DNA from: Caenorhabditis remanei | Lineage: Eukaryota > Nematoda > Chromadorea > Rhabditida > Rhabditidae | DNA: 64,000 nt | Assembly: GCF_010183535.1 (NCBI RefSeq) | Contig: NC_071332.1 | Coordinates: 19,282,001 to 19,346,000 of the forward strand | Direction of reading: 5' to 3' | In this document: piece after piece, positions 63,485 to 64,000 of the stretch | Position numbering within the stretch: position 1 is the first letter of the stretch | Layout: each line of letters starts with the position of its first letter | The notes under the pieces: generated by a model | What the model saw: only the letters and a program-made list of their open reading frames with translations | Database searches by the model: none | What the model was told of the DNA's origin: nothing | Made by a program: the position numbers and the translations under genes

Positions 63485-64000
63485 TCATGGCCAAGCGTAG
63501 AAATTGATGAATGTTTCTCCCCAAACTTCTCCAAACGTGATTGTGGCATTTTTTCGATCCGTTCTCCTTATATCATATCCTCCAGAAAACGATGCTGACG
63601 AAGAGTCCATTGGTTTTGAGTAGTGGAACGCTCTTTTTCGGTCCCTTGGAAAATAAAGTGTTTTCAGTCCTTCCAGAAGATTCTTTTCATCTACTTCTTC
63701 GAATGTACACACTAACAAGTGCTCCAGTCTTGAATCACATTTCTTTTCCATCCAATTTTTGAAAAATTGATTGATTTCTTTGAGATTTAATTTCCCGTCA
63801 TTGAGGTTTAATTTCAGCGCATTCGTGATCATAAGATCTTCAAGAAAAAACTTGAACGTCGGGAAAGTGCTAGTATGGATATTCAAATAATTTAAATTGC
63901 TCTTTAGGAAAGTCTGGAACTCTTCTCTAGTCTCAAACGGAATTTTGAACAATATGATTTCCCTGGTAACTGGTGATACGATTTCCAGAGCTTTCTTTGC
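63485..64000 (-). CDS. F-box locus 38: group C F-box protein, partial (runs off the window)
   Basis: Only the C-terminal 171 codons are visible. They contain KALEIVSPVTREI, LFKIPFETREEFQTFLKSNL, INQFFKNWMEKKCDSRLEHL, LLEGLKTLYF, RAFHYSKPMD, GGYDIRRTDRKNATITFG and INFYAWP (Ala for Val). All are in frame up to the window edge. The F-box exon must lie beyond 64000. It resembles loci 34 and 37. Confidence 0.85.
   Translation of the reverse strand, partial: AKKALEIVSPVTREIILFKIPFETREEFQTFLKSNLNYLNIHTSTFPTFKFFLEDLMITNALKLNLNDGKLNLKEINQFFKNWMEKKCDSRLEHLLVCTFEEVDEKNLLEGLKTLYFPRDRKRAFHYSKPMDSSSASFSGGYDIRRTDRKNATITFGEVWGETFINFYAWP

Noticed and set aside
1..64000. A toxin-antidote selfish element of the nematode type
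   Set aside because: F-box genes serve as antidotes in some such systems, but no linked toxin-like gene or other partner is visible here, so there is no evidence for one.

Overview
The window reads as nuclear DNA from a Caenorhabditis-type nematode. It is AT-rich. Genes have a short first exon of 80 nt, a first intron usually near 50 nt, and a TTTTCAG 3' splice site. Almost every gene belongs to one rapidly duplicating family: F-box proteins with a nematode F-box-associated C-terminal domain (FBA_2 / fbxb-like). Known members are predicted to act as substrate adaptors of SCF (Skp1-Cullin-F-box) ubiquitin ligases. The species cannot be fixed from sequence alone, and no gene symbol is assigned because none has a recognisable one-to-one ortholog.

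I count about 38 F-box loci, numbered 1-38 from left to right. Roughly half look intact; the rest carry frameshifts, nonsense codons, deletions or insertions, or are relic exons. Three sequence groups occupy largely separate territories. Group A (C-terminal DITRADGR...FYVWPEST) fills about 1-27 kb plus locus 24 at 36.9 kb. Group B (GGFDVRRIDGK...INFDVWP) fills about 28-56 kb. Group C (TFHYS...GGYDIRR...DFYVWP) is at 25.6, 35.3, 40.5, 45.2/51.8 and 56.6-64 kb. Several genes lie head to head (5/6, 7/8, 10/11, 13/14, 22/23, 28/29), and some of these pairs are arms of an inverted duplication that includes the promoter.

A GC-rich element lies about 65-80 bp upstream of nearly every F-box ATG. It has two copies of GACCGCGACGC 13 bp apart, followed by a CTCTGGGAAGATTAAC-like block. 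It is the best candidate for a shared regulatory module. Five group A genes have lost the ancestral stop codon (stop to CGA at the same codon) and read 43-50 codons into the former 3' UTR. This gives a conserved hydrophobic tail that could anchor the protein in a membrane.

Mobile DNA is well defined by target duplications. There is an 803-bp solo LTR (5-bp duplication, 12.0 kb). There is a 1,263-bp palindromic Tc1/mariner-like element with paired direct repeats in each arm (TA duplication, 42.0 kb). There is a 6.3-kb TTAA-flanked DNA transposon with 1.06-kb inverted repeats and a multi-exon DDE-type transposase (45.4-51.8 kb); it splits an otherwise open F-box gene. There is also a 648-bp hAT-like foldback element (8-bp duplication, 62.6 kb) sitting inside a promoter element. 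No tRNA, rRNA or CRISPR feature was seen.
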